Positions 47,678 to 58,556 of a stretch of DNA of 59,251 bases are shown in pieces. The DNA lies in assembly GCA_027596195.1 (NCBI GenBank), contig JADGJG010000052.1, positions 1-59,251 of the forward strand. Direction: 5' to 3'. Origin of the DNA: Podochytrium sp. JEL0797. Taxonomy: Eukaryota; Chytridiomycota; Chytridiomycetes; Chytridiales; Chytriomycetaceae. Made by a program: the position numbers and the translations under genes. Below the pieces are notes generated by a model. That model was not told the origin of the DNA and searched no databases. It saw only the letters and a program-made list of their open reading frames with translations. Numbering within the stretch: the stretch's first letter is position 1; every line of letters begins with the position of its first letter.

Positions 47678-48380
47678 AGGTGGGGTGGATTTTTTCATGA
47701 AGAAAATTTGGATGAATGTATCTGAAGGAGAATTGTTTATTTCCGTTGGTCAAAATTGCGGTGCAGTATTCGGACGGGGGGACGGGTTCAATTTTTCGCG
47801 CTTGTTGGATTAAGCCGCTGACGCGATTCGGCAAGTATACCCACCTACTGCTGGACTTTCTGTGTACCGTTGTATGCACCACGAAGTGTGACCCCAAGCA
47901 GCCAAGCAAAGGTTTCTTTCCCCGCTGGCAAAGCTGTTATCAGGCACCCCGCTTGCGCCCCTTTGAGCACGAGTGTCGCTTGTAACATGACTCACCGAAT
48001 GTCAGCCTGGGATGAACTTTCAACCAGCGTCTCCCCATGTGCTGCAGCGGGGAAAAATAAATTTTTCTCGTTTATCGATGATCCGTCATCATCCGGGTGA
48101 ATTCCAAATCGTGGGACAGCGGCGGGGATCGAGATCTCTTAGATCTTGCACATGCACTGTATGCGAGAGTGGAAACTGCTGCATTCATGACACAGGTGTT
48201 CCGGCCTGTCAAGCGGTTAAGCCTCGTTGCCGATAAACGAGCGCTTGAAAAATTAGTAACGAATTTCGACGGGGAAAATGACCCCCCCCCCATGTGTAGC
48301 CCGGAGAAATTCAGAGTATAAAGCCTGTGGAAAAAGTCAAGCAGTTCGAGTCCATAAACGAGATCTCTCCCAAAAACAAC
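47678..48380. promoter_or_regulatory. Intergenic region upstream of desaturase paralogue 4
   Basis: About 700 bases with no supported gene. It lies between the DNA ligase stop and the 48381 start and should hold the paralogue 4 promoter. A C tract at about 48283-48291 is the only visible oddity; I cannot point to a specific regulatory site. Confidence 0.35.
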
Positions 48381-49965
48381 ATGGCTCCCGCAACGATATC
48401 CCTCACCGCCACAGCCATCATTGCCGCCCTCCTCGTCAACTTCACACGTCCCGATGATGATGTGGACTTGGACGACAACAAGTCCGCAGCCGAGAAACTC
48501 GTGCCGTGGCCTGAAGTCACAATTCACAATATCGATTGGATCTCGCTGTCCATTTTAACGATTACGCCCGTGTTGGCTGTGATTGGAATGGTGTTTGTTC
48601 CTCTTCGGGCGAGCACTTTTTGGTTCGTTTTTCCATGTTTTCTCAGTTGGGTGTTGGCAAGGTCTAACACTCGCCCCCCCCCCCTTTGACAGGTTCGCTG
48701 TATTCTATTACTTCTTCACCGGAATGGGAATCACGGCCGGCTACCATCGTTACTGGTCGCACCGCTCTTACGACGCCACTCGCATCTGGGAAGCACTCAT
48801 CCTCGCCGCAGGTAAGCCCCCTCCCCCCCTCCCCCCTTCTCCGCAAAAACTAACTTCCACCCCCCAAAGGAACCGGCGCCATGGAAGGATCCATCAAATG
48901 GTGGTGCCACGGCCACCGAATCCATCACCGCTTCACGGACACGGACAAGGACCCGTACAACGCGAAACGAGGGTTCCTGTGGTCCCATCTCGGGTGGATG
49001 ATCATCACGGAGGAGAAGAAGGCGAAAGTGGATGTGTCGGATTTGAATAAGGATCCTTGGATTGTGTGGCAACACAAGAATTACCTTCCGTGAGTTATAC
49101 CGTCTCCGTATATTTTTTTGGAGAGTGTGTGTTGCTGAAACGCGTTTTTGGATACACAGCGCCGCTATCTTCATGTCCTTTGTTGTTCCAACTGTCATCG
49201 CCGGCCTCCTCTTCCAAGACCCCATCGGAGGCTTCTTCTACGCCGGAATCACGCGCCTCGTCTGCCTCCACCACTCCACCTTCTGCATCAACTCCCTCGC
49301 GCATTACTACGGCGACCACACGTTCGACGACAAACGCACCCCACGAGACAACTGGGTCACAGCCCTCCTCACCTTCGGAGAAGGATACCACAACTTTCAC
49401 CACGAGTTCCCGTCCGACTACCGCAACGCGATTCAATTCATGCAGTATGATCCGACAAAGTGGGCGATTTATTTGGCGAGTTTGGTGGGGCTTACGTATA
49501 ATCTCAAAATGTTCCCCACGAATGAAATTGAGAAGGGGAGAATTATGATGCAGGAGAAGACGATTGCGGCCATGAAGAAGACGTTGGATTATGGGGTTGC
49601 TTTGGACAAGTTGCCTACCATGTCGCATGAAGAAGGTGTGTTTATGTGTGGTCTGCTTTGCAGGTTTATTTGTTGTTTCTGACCGCTGCGCTGTTTTGTA
49701 TATTCTTCAGTCAAGGCAGACATTGCTCAATCCGGCAAAAAGCTCCTCATTATCTCGGACGTTGTCTACGACGTTTCCAAATTTATGGACGACCACCCAG
49801 GCGGACGCGGGTTCCTCAAAGTCTCGATCGGTCGCGACGTGACGGCGTCCTTCAACGGCGGTGTGTACGACCACGCGACGGCCGCCAGAAACTTGATGGC
49901 GCAAATGAGATATGCGACGCTCGAGGGGTCGGCTCCGGTTTCGGAGACGGCTGTGATTGAGTGAA
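48381..49965 (+). CDS. OLE1: Delta-9 acyl-CoA desaturase with C-terminal cytochrome b5, paralogue 4
   Basis: About five exons on plus. The N-terminus (MAPATISLTATAIIAALLVN) adds a hydrophobic helix and an Asp-rich stretch before the core, similar in layout to paralogue 3. His boxes HRYWSH, HRIHH and HNFHH are intact, as is the b5 haem site (HPGGRGFL, YDHATAARN). It has introns after RASTFW and before GTGAMEGSIKWW, while the segment from LVCLHH through GYHNFHH is one exon, so its intron pattern differs from that of the minus-strand trio. Expected role: cis-9 desaturation of acyl-CoA at the ER. Confidence 0.91.
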
Positions 49966-50385
49966 GCAACGGGGCCGTGTTTTTGACCTCTCCCGCGAGA
50001 GCGCGTTTTGGCATTTCCTTGCATCAAGTCCGCTGACACGCTGTTTGTTCTGTTTGACTCCTCCCTCCTTGTCTCTTTGTGTGTGTATTTTGTATCGTTT
50101 TTTTTTGACTTATGTGAACCTCATTGCTATATTTGCTCTTTGCTCCTATTAACCTAAAATAAAATCTCATATTCAATGAATTTTTGAATCTGATCGTGCA
50201 TAATTCAACGCACTCTCGGAAGAACGGAGTTATTCATGAATACATGGAATGGACACAGTGTGACCCACCTACACAAGCGAGCGCGTGACCCACCCACATG
50301 TCATCCACCCGGAAAAAATCGAGTTTTTCCGTGGGTTCCAAATCCTCAAAATTTTTCCTTTCAAACTCCCCAAAATCTTCCAAAA

Positions 50386-51836
50386 ATGAAGCCGCTCACC
50401 TTCTCCAACATCATATGGGTCAACGCAATCACGCTTACCGTGACGCCAATCATCTCCCTGTTTGCTTTCGCGTTCGTGCCGCTCCAAACCGCAACGCTCA
50501 GCTTCGCCATCTTCTACTACTTCTTCAGCGGAATGGGCGTGACAACGGGATACCATCGATATTGGTCTCACCGATCCTACGAAGCTTCTCGAATCTGGCA
50601 GATTGTTTGCCTCTTGGCTTGCACGGGCGCTGTCCAAGGTTCGTGTTGAGCGAAACCGCCATGTTTTGAGTCCGGCGTGTTTCGAACGATTAACTGACAC
50701 GACTTTGCGACCACCAGGCTCTGCAAAATGGTGGTGTCATGGTCACAGAATCCACCACAGGTTCACAGACACCGAGAAGGATCCATACAACGCGAAGCGT
50801 GGGTTCTTTTGGTCGCATATTGGTTGGCTCATTTTTCGAGAGGAGAGCAATGTCAAGATTGACGTCAGCGATTTGACGGCTGATCCATTGATTCGTTTCC
50901 AAGACCGTTATTATGAGCCGTGAGTCTGTGTGGTTTTTCTTGCAAATTTGAGCAAGACGGTTGACCCCCCCCCCCCGCGATCGACTAGTCTGGCAATATT
51001 CATGGCCTTCGGATTCCCCGCGATTGTTGCGGGTCTTGGATGGGGCGACTGGATCGGCGGGCTGCTCTTTGCCGGCGTGGCGCGTTTGGTCTTTCTCCAC
51101 CATTCCACGTTCTGCATCAACTCCCTGGCGCACTATTACGGGGACCACACGTTTGATGACAAGCGAACACCAAGAGACAATTGGTTTACTGCTCTGATCA
51201 CTTTTGGCGAGGGGTACCACAATTTGTGAGTGAGCGTGCGTGATTGTGAGGTACAAAAACTAACTCAACAATCTACCAGCCATCACGAGTTCCCCGGAGA
51301 CTACCGAAACGCAATCAAGTTTTATCAATACGATCCCACAAAGTGGCTTATTTGGTTCGGTTCGCTTGTCGGTCTCACGTCCGATTTGAAAGTTTTCCCA
51401 ACGAATGAAATCGAGAAAGGGAAGCTCTACATGCGCCAGAAAAAGATTGATGCAGTGAAGAAGACGTTGGATTACGGTGTTCCACTTGGAAAGTTGCCGT
51501 TGATGACGTTCCAACAAGGTTTGTTGTGTGCATCCCATTGAATGAAATTTGACATCATCTTTTCTTCTGCTTTTTTTCACAGTTCGAGAAACGATATCCA
51601 AGACTGGTCGACAACTGCTGATTGTTTCTGACGTAGTGTACGACGTGTCCCGGTTTATGGACGACCATCCAGGCGGGCGAGGATTCCTCAAAGTTTCCAT
51701 CGGTCGCGACGTGACAGAATCCTTCAATGGCGGTGTGTATGACCACGCGAACGCAGCCAGGAACTTGATGTCTGGAATGCGGTTTGCTCGTTTGGATGGG
51801 GAGGTGCCCGCGTCGGCGACTGCCAATCCCGTATAG
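50386..51836 (+). CDS. OLE1: Delta-9 acyl-CoA desaturase with C-terminal cytochrome b5, paralogue 5
   Basis: About five exons on plus, roughly 400 residues, 421 bases after paralogue 4. The start MKPLTFSNIIWVNA is short, as in paralogues 1 and 2. His boxes HRYWSH, HRIHH and HNFHH and the b5 site ([24 protein letters not shown]) are present. It is the most divergent copy around the first box ([19 protein letters not shown], where the others read GITAGY and SYDATR) and keeps the intron at VQG-SAKWW seen in paralogue 1. A C run inside an intron near 50970 is notable. Confidence 0.9.
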
Positions 51837-52083
51837 TATCTCATTTTTTTGTCGCTCTTTCTCGCTCTTCGACGCGTCTGCTCATTATGCAAATAAAGTG
51901 AATATCTTTACCCCCCACCCCTCTGCAAACCGAGCCCCCTCTCACTACCATAAAACCCTCAGAGTCTTCCCCTCCATCGCAACCCACCTCTGCACCACCT
52001 TCAAAGGCCTCTACCCCCTCGACGCTGCCCCCAAAGGCCTCACCGCATACCACCTCGGTATCACCCACCCCACCCGTTTCGTC

Positions 52084-52416
52084 ATGAAAGCCCAACGCAA
52101 AGGCGGCGGCAACAACATTTACGGCCTCAACGTGTGTGCGACACTTAAACGTCTCACACCCGACGAACGCAACGCGTATATTCTAATGGACTTGATTCAG
52201 CCACCGCAGTCTACGAAGGTGCTGGTGCGTAATGGGGTGATCGCGGAATGTGAGGTTGTGAGTGAGTTGAGGGTGTTTGAGGTCTGGATTTCGGAGGGTG
52301 GGGTGGTTCATGTGAATGAGGCGGCGGGGCATTTGTTAAGGACCAAGGTGGCTGAGAATCATGAGGGGGGTGTTGCGGCGGGGTATAGTGTATTGGATTC
52401 GCGGAATTTAGTGTAG
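52084..52416 (+). CDS. Hypothetical protein, 5' end unresolved
   Basis: A 110-residue frame from MKAQRKGGGNNIYGLN to SVLDSRNLV. The same frame stays open upstream with coding-like sequence (GLYPLDAAPKGLTAYHLG) but holds no Met back to the desaturase stop at 51836. So the gene either starts internally, has an unseen upstream exon overlapping paralogue 5, or has lost its 5' end. I recognise no family. Confidence 0.4.
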   Translation: MKAQRKGGGNNIYGLNVCATLKRLTPDERNAYILMDLIQPPQSTKVLVRNGVIAECEVVSELRVFEVWISEGGVVHVNEAAGHLLRTKVAENHEGGVAAGYSVLDSRNLV

Positions 52417-52575
52417 CGACGGGATAGTTTGTGGTGTAGATTTTTTACCTGGTGAAACGCTTTAAAAGTTTCTGAACAAACGTTCTCTTGTTATATCCGT
52501 TACTGAATTTGCTTGTCGCCATTTCACGAATCACGAGCATCCGACAACGAAAAGAATCCAAACAAATAGAAAAAG

Positions 52576-52646
52576 TGCATCAACCGGGAATCGAACCCGG
52601 GACTACCGCGTGGCAGGCGATAATTATACCACTAAACCATTGATGC
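52576..52646 (-). tRNA. tRNA-Gly (GCC)
   Basis: Same 71-base tRNA-Gly as the three earlier copies, with anticodon GCC. This copy has no SPRY-like repeat beside it. Confidence 0.95.
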
Positions 52647-52649
52647 GTG

Positions 52650-53480
52650 GTTATTGAGAGGAACTTGAGGATAAACTTCTTGTTCTTTTCGAAAGTTCGA
52701 AATACTTCCGATGAATGTGAAGGTAGTGGAAATGATGGGAAACGGTGGCATAGTGAGCTGGAGTGGCGGTAGGCGGAGTGGTTGCAGCTACATCGGAGCT
52801 CACTCCGTTACAGTTATTCATCTACAAAAGTAAGACATTCTGGGAATCTTTGATGTTTATTTTTATTTTTCAAATGCACACGTCGGCCTTATTCATCAAT
52901 AAAAGTAGTATATGATGATTTAGCCACTTTTCGGGACTAAAACTAACGATTGGTTTCTTGGGAACCTTTAGATTTAGATTTTGATTTTACAAATAGACTC
53001 GTCGGCCCTATTCATAAATAAAAATAGAATTTTATCAGTTCGACACTTTTCGGGACTAAACTGACGATTGGCGTCACGGGAAGCGTGAAACGAGGCCGAA
53101 AAAAAGCGTCATGACACAACAGACTTTTACTGTTCCATATTCGATACGACCATTCCACTGTTTTACGCGTAAAAATCCATAGCCAGGCCTGATGTGAAGC
53201 CAGACAATTCCTAAGCAGCACGCAAACCAAGGCTGGTGCCATTGCTAACAGGAATTTTCTGCGGTTCATCTCTCTCCCTTGCCAGTCAACTTCAATCGTG
53301 GACAATGGAATGTATTGAAACGAAAAGAATAAGAAAAGAATGTTCAGACGAGAAAACGCCATGAAACACGGTCCTCTTCAGAGCAGATCAGAAAGGCATG
53401 GGCTTGAATCCAATTGGCTCATTTCAGAAATTGTTTATTCAGACACTTATACTACTGCAAAACTTCAACTCGCATCAGCA
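52650..53480. other. Gene-poor stretch
   Basis: No supported gene. Two imperfect repeats of a short unit containing GGGACTAAA and AATAAAA near 52905-53060 are visible. A minus-strand frame at 53012-53362 has no family features and looks accidental. Confidence 0.45.
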
Positions 53481-53492
53481 AAAAAATGGATA

Positions 53493-54819
53493 TCAAGCCG
53501 CCTCAGGGAACGAATCAACCGGCACCCCCTCACTGGCTGGAGCATCTACAGAGACATCCCCACCGCCCGAAATCACGTCAGTTGAATAGGCAGTCACCGT
53601 GTCGCTCCCAAAATCGGCTGTTGAAGCGTCCGTCGCAATCGAATCGGTGGAATCAGTGACTGGGGTGTCGGCGGAAGCATTGCCACCGTCTGCAGATGCT
53701 CCCACCACAGCATCGAACACGTCCGAACTCACGTCGGTTGAATCGGCAGCCACCGTGTTGCTCCCAGTATCGTCAGGTGAGGCGTCCGTCGCACTCGAAT
53801 CGGTGGAATCACTGGTTGAATTGGCGCAATGGCTGAACCCACGTCTGCAGCAGTTGGGACAGCGTCCGCAGTAGAGGAATCACCCCCCACAGGGTACAAG
53901 TCAACGACACCAGTCGGGTTGTTTGAATCATGCCCAGCAATCTTCAACGTGCCGTCCCAAAATTCTTCTGTCGCGTCGGATGAGGCTGGCGCAACCGAGC
54001 ACGCAGCAAGTCCCGTTGAGTCGTCGGAAGATTCATCCGCCGCGTCGTCTTCAACAGAGTCCGTGGTGGAAGTGTCTGCAGTGTCGGAGGAAAAAAAATC
54101 ATCCGCCGTCAACGCGTCTTCCATGGCATCCGCATCGTCCGTACCGTCGACTAGATCTGTAGTATCTTCTGTAGTATCTTCGGCAGAAGTGTCCTCGTCA
54201 AACGAATCCGGAGCAACCGCGCGAGCCGCAAGTTCCGTTGAGACGTCGGAAGATTCATCTGCCGCATCATCGTTGGTACCGGCAGAATCGTCGAAAGAGT
54301 CAGTGGCAGTAGTGTCTGGAGTGTCGGCGGAATTATCGGTTGTTGACGCATCTTCCGTGTCGTTCGCAACGGCTGTGTCATCGACTGCATCAGTAGAATC
54401 GCCTGTAGTGTCATCAGCGGAAGTGTCCAGCGTGGCGTCGTCAGCACTGGTCACGTCGGTGGTGTTGGCAGTTTCCGTCGTGGCCTCTGTGTGGTGAACA
54501 GAGTCGTCAGTCCCATCAACAGAGTCTTCTGTGGTGGTAGTGTAGTCTATGGCTGGGTCCATTGTGGCTTGAGCTGGAATGTCTGTGGCAGAAATGGCCT
54601 GGAGAAGAGTTGGAGCAGCAGCACTGTAAACAGCGTGTCTAACTTGAAGGTCTGGGGTGAGAGAGAAAAGGAAATTGGAGTGAACAAGGGATTGTCCAGG
54701 ATCACAAAAGGGGTCGATCGGCGAAAGAGACACTCACTTTGCCCATGACGCGCGATGGGCAGGGCATGGACGCATTGGGAAGCGGCAGTGCAGAGAAGAA
54801 GGAGGGTAGAGAGCTGCAT
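53493..54819 (-). CDS. Secreted acidic Ser/Thr/Asp-rich protein, copy 1
   Basis: The first exon encodes a signal peptide (MQLSTLLLLCTAASQCVHA then LPIAR). An intron follows, then NLQVRHAVYSAAAPTLLQ and about 250 residues of repeated acidic Thr/Ser/Asp/Ala, typical of an O-glycosylated wall or extracellular protein. Near the end is FWDGTLKIAGHDSN. The frame runs to a stop at 53729, but the sequence beyond 53810 is clearly coding in a shifted frame (DSTDSSATDASPDD and on to a stop at 53493). Either an 86-base intron (GTACCC to CAG) joins them after GVVDF, or the gene has a frameshift. Repeats are imperfect. No function is known. Confidence 0.7.
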
Positions 54820-54899
54820 TTGGTTGGAAGGAGTTTTTGGGTGTTGAGAATGGGAAGGAATCACAGGAAACGGCCTCGCTTTATAGACTTTCCGAAGGG

Positions 54900-55325
54900 G
54901 TTATAGTGTTCATTTCATTGAACACGCAGAAATGAGAGGGCAGAAGGGGTTTCTTGGCGCTCATTTCGCAAGCTCGCACAAGCAGAAATGAAAAACTTGG
55001 TCCCTTTTATTTAACCGTGTCCATTAGTTTCTTGCGACTCAGCCAACATTAAGAATCAGTTATGGTTCGTTGTTACAGAAGCCCATAAAAAACTTATAAA
55101 GGGCCGAAAAGCCCCCAATCGCTGTGAGAAGAGGAGACGCGATCCTCACAAAGGAAAACAGGCTGCTTTTCTTTCAATGCCAGAACTGCCCGCCTTGGTC
55201 GCTCATGCCTCTTGACTCTTTTCTTCTCCTTTTCCTCCTACCAATTATTCTTTTCTTATTTCTTTTTGAGAATATAACAAAATGAGGAATGGATAAATGC
55301 ACACTTCCATAATTTTCTTCCACAC
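54900..55325. other. Intergenic stretch in unit 1
   Basis: Contains a near-palindromic pair of motifs (ATTTCATTGAACACGC and CGCTCATTTCGCAAGC), then A/T-rich sequence. No supported gene. It is also present in unit 2. Confidence 0.4.
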
Positions 55326-55838
55326 CTAAACTTCCACCTTGGCACCAGAGCGCACCTGCAACGCATATGCCCGCATAACTATCCCAAACTTGACGATAAA
55401 GAACACCGCGACAATCTCCACCACCAGAACCCCCACCGCAATGCCAATAGCCGGCGTGCTATTCCCTCTCCCTTTTCCCCCCGCCTCCTGCAACATAATA
55501 ACTAACCCCCATACTCTGAACGCTACGTCCACCAAACAACGCAGCACGTGAAACACAATAAACACCATCATCCAAGCGGTGGACAGACTTGTGGGTTTCA
55601 TGGCAAAATACATGGCTGTGTTGACGCCGACCATGAGCCCCAGGCCCCCGATATAGTAGATACCGTCCATGGAATCGTTTAGCACAAAGGCCAGAACGGG
55701 AGGGATGCAGAAGGCGAGCGTGGAGACCACGAGAAGGACTGTGAGCGTGCCGCGGACGGTGCTGCTGGTGGGACTGGAGGTGAGTCTCGGCTCTAAGGAC
55801 GTATTGGGGGTTGCGGCGACAGTGGGGGTGGCTTGCAT
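55326..55838 (-). CDS. Four-helix membrane protein, copy 1
   Basis: A 170-residue single-exon gene. A Thr/Ser/Pro-rich N-terminus of about 30 residues precedes four hydrophobic segments at about residues 31-53, 59-80, 87-113 and 128-153. A short basic tail follows (VRSGAKVEV). The layout recalls four-helix (MARVEL-like) membrane proteins, but I see no diagnostic motif. The copy at 58044-58556 encodes an identical protein. Confidence 0.75.
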   Translation of the reverse strand: MQATPTVAATPNTSLEPRLTSSPTSSTVRGTLTVLLVVSTLAFCIPPVLAFVLNDSMDGIYYIGGLGLMVGVNTAMYFAMKPTSLSTAWMMVFIVFHVLRCLVDVAFRVWGLVIMLQEAGGKGRGNSTPAIGIAVGVLVVEIVAVFFIVKFGIVMRAYALQVRSGAKVEV

Positions 55839-56482
55839 TCTTGGGTTTTTTGTGGACGGTAGTTTTTGGGGACTTAAAAATCTTTTTTTCCTTTATTGAT
55901 TGAGTGGTTGGGAGGCGGAATTATTGATTGTCTGGTTTTTGGAGATTGATCTGACTTAATTTGGTATCACGGGAAGCAGCAGCCAGTGGGGATAGTTGGT
56001 AGTGGCACAACCAAAAGCCCCCCACCTTCTCTGGTCATCGGACGGCCCAAATTTTTTAGGAACAAACCGAAAAAGGAAAAGGAACAAAAAGCTTGTACGA
56101 AAAAACAAGCAGATAATTAAACGCTTGCGAGCTGTGATAATCACCTCAGGATCCTCTTCCAATGCTACTTGTCCAAATGATTGCGTTCACGAATTTCAAC
56201 CGAAATCTTGAAATTGGGGTCGCAACCTCTCTTATTTTTAAAATTCCACGCGATTACCTCTTAATTCACATTCTGGAGAAGTTAAAGAACTTGTGCGGAA
56301 CTTTCCAAACACGAATCCAGCAGCCACTTCCGCAGAGGATCCCCATATTAGAATTATAAACCGGTGAGTTCGGGTAGGGGGGGGGCGTCTTTTCTAAACG
56401 TTATAATTTCGTCGGCAACGCACAAAACACTTCTCACTGTCATTCATTCAGTGAAGAAAACAAAAACAAACATAAATAAAAT

Positions 56483-56533
56483 TGCTTATCCCAGGAATCG
56501 AACCTGGATTTCCACGGCCACAACGTGGTGTAC
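56483..56533 (-). pseudogene. tRNA-His (GTG) 3' fragment at duplication junction
   Basis: On minus, from the anticodon side onward: ACCACGTTGTGG with GTG in the loop, then T-arm CCAGG-TTCGATT-CCTGG and acceptor half GATAAGC with discriminator A. The D-arm and the 5' acceptor half are missing, because the sequence switches to unit 2 at 56534. No GCTTATC partner exists in the adjacent bases, so it cannot fold as a full tRNA. Confidence 0.8.
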
Positions 56534-57537
56534 CACTGGTTGAATTGGCGCAATGGCTGAACCCACGTCTGCAGCAGTTGGGACAGCGTCCGCAGTAGAG
56601 GAATCACCCCCCACAGGGTACAAGTCAACGACACCAGTCGGGTTGTTTGAATCATGCCCAGCAATCTTCAACGTGCCGTCCCAAAATTCTTCAGTCGCGT
56701 CGGACGAGGCTGGGGCAACCGAGCGCGCAACAAGTCCCGTTGAGTCGTCGGAAGATTCATCCGCCGCGTCGTCTTCAACAGAGTCAGTGGTGGAAGTGTC
56801 TGCAGTGTCGGAGGAATCATCCGCCGTCGACGCGTCTTCCGTGGCGTCCGCACCGTCCGTACCGTCGACTAGATATGTAGTATCTTCTGTAGTATCTTTG
56901 GCAGAAGTGTCCTCGTCGAACGAATCCGGAGCAACCGCGCGAGCCGCAAGTTCCGTTGAGACGTCGGAAGATTCATCCGCCGCATCATCGCTGGTACCGG
57001 CAGGATCGTCAAAAGAGTCGGTGGCAGTAGTGTCTGGAGTGTCGGCGGAATTATCGGTTGTTGACGCGTCTTCCGTGTCGTTCGCAACGGCCGTGTCATC
57101 GACTGCATCAGTAGAATCGCCCGTAGTGTCGTCGGCGGAAGTGTCCAGCGTGGCGTCGTCAGCACTGGTCACGTCGGTGGTGTTGGCAGTTTCCGTCGTG
57201 ACCTCTGCGTGGAGAACAGAGTCGTCAGTGCCATCGACAGAGTCTTCTGTGGAGGTAGTGTAGTCGATGGCCGGGTCCATTGTGGCTTGAGCTGGAATGT
57301 CCGTGGCAGAAATGGCCTGGAGAAGAGTCGGAGCAGCAGTACTGTAAACAGCGTGTCTAACTTGAAGGTCTGGGGTGAGAGAGAAATGGAAATTGGAGTG
57401 AACAAGGGATTGTCCAGGATCACAAAAGGGGCCGATCGCCGAAAGAGACACTCACTTTGCCCAGGACGCGCGATGGGCAGGGCATGGACGCATTGGGAAG
57501 CGGCAGTGCAGAGAAGAAGGAGGGTAGAGAGCTGCAT
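56486..57537 (-). CDS. Secreted acidic Ser/Thr/Asp-rich protein, copy 2
   Basis: Copy of the gene starting at 54819, with the same signal peptide (reading ARPGQ for ARHGQ), intron position and acidic Thr/Ser/Asp region. It differs by scattered substitutions and lacks the six-base insertion that adds FF to copy 1 (TADDSS versus TADDFFSS). Its 3' end is cut by the duplication junction: after IAPIQPV the frame runs into the tRNA-His fragment and stops at 56486, adding HHVVAVEIQVRFLG. If the C-terminal exon inferred in copy 1 is real, this copy has lost it. Confidence 0.65.
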
Positions 57538-58043
57538 TTGGTTGGAAGGAGTTTTTGGGTGTTGAGAATGGGAAGGAATCACAGGAAACGGCCTCGCTTT
57601 ATAGACTTTCCGAAGGGGTTATAGTGTTCATTTCATTGAACACGCCGAAATGAGAGGGCAGAAGGGGTTTCTTGGCGCTCATTTCGCAAGCTCGCACAAG
57701 CAGAAATGAAAAACTTGGTCCCTTTTATTTAACCGTGTCCATTAGTTTCTTGCGACTCAGCCAACATTAAGAATCAGTTATGGTTCGTTGTTACAGAAGC
57801 CCATAAAAAACTTATAAAGGGCCGAAAAGCCCCCAATCGCTGTGAGAAGAGGAGACGCGATCCTCACAAAGGAAAACAGGCTGCTTTTCTTTCAATGCCA
57901 GAACTGCCCGCCTTGGTCGCTCATGCCTCTTGACTCTTTTCTTCTCCTTTTCCTCCTACCAATTATTCTTTTCTTATTTCTTTTTGAGAATATAACAAAA
58001 TGAGGAATGGATAAATGCACACTTCCATAATTTTCTTCCACAC

Positions 58044-58556
58044 CTAAACTTCCACCTTGGCACCAGAGCGCACCTGCAACGCATATGCCCGCATAACTAT
58101 CCCAAACTTGACGATAAAGAACACCGCGACAATCTCCACCACCAGAACCCCCACCGCAATGCCAATAGCCGGCGTGCTATTCCCTCTCCCTTTTCCCCCC
58201 GCCTCCTGCAACATAATAACTAACCCCCATACTCTGAACGCTACGTCCACCAAACAACGCAGCACGTGAAACACAATAAACACCATCATCCAAGCGGTGG
58301 ACAGACTTGTGGGTTTCATGGCAAAATACATGGCTGTGTTGACGCCGACCATGAGCCCCAGGCCCCCGATATAGTAGATACCGTCCATGGAATCGTTTAG
58401 CACAAAGGCCAGAACGGGAGGGATGCAGAAGGCGAGCGTGGAGACCACGAGAAGGACTGTGAGCGTGCCGCGGACGGTGCTGCTGGTGGGACTGGAGGTG
58501 AGTCTCGGCTCTAAGGACGTATTGGGGGTTGCGGCGACAGTGGGGGTGGCTTGCAT
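58044..58556 (-). CDS. Four-helix membrane protein, copy 2
   Basis: Encodes the same 170 residues as 55326-55838, with the same flanking sequence on both sides. Either a very recent duplicate, homogenised by gene conversion, or an assembly duplicate. Confidence 0.75.
   Translation of the reverse strand: MQATPTVAATPNTSLEPRLTSSPTSSTVRGTLTVLLVVSTLAFCIPPVLAFVLNDSMDGIYYIGGLGLMVGVNTAMYFAMKPTSLSTAWMMVFIVFHVLRCLVDVAFRVWGLVIMLQEAGGKGRGNSTPAIGIAVGVLVVEIVAVFFIVKFGIVMRAYALQVRSGAKVEV

Larger units (their letters stand above)
53810..56533. repeat. 2.72-kb tandem duplication, unit 1
   Basis: Unit 1 of a head-to-tail duplication. Each base aligns to unit 2 at an offset of 2724 left of about 54100 and 2718 to the right; the difference is a six-base A insertion here. 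The unit holds most of the acidic secreted gene, the four-helix membrane protein gene and the 3' part of a tRNA-His. Differences concentrate left of about 54800. Confidence 0.95.

Noticed and set aside
53012..53362. 116-residue minus-strand frame starting MAFSRLNILFLFF
   Set aside because: The hydrophobic start looks like a signal peptide, but the rest has no family or repeat features, lies in A/T-rich DNA, and nothing supports transcription.
53829..54497. 222-residue plus-strand frame rich in Ser and Val, repeated at 56553-57263
   Set aside because: It is the antisense shadow of the acidic Thr/Ser/Asp-rich protein, whose codon pattern keeps the opposite strand open. The minus-strand reading has a signal peptide and a splice site.
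55326..58556. Tandem membrane-protein genes as a toxin-immunity or phage-type cassette
   Set aside because: No toxin-like partner or prokaryotic feature is present, and the pair is explained by the 2.72-kb duplication.
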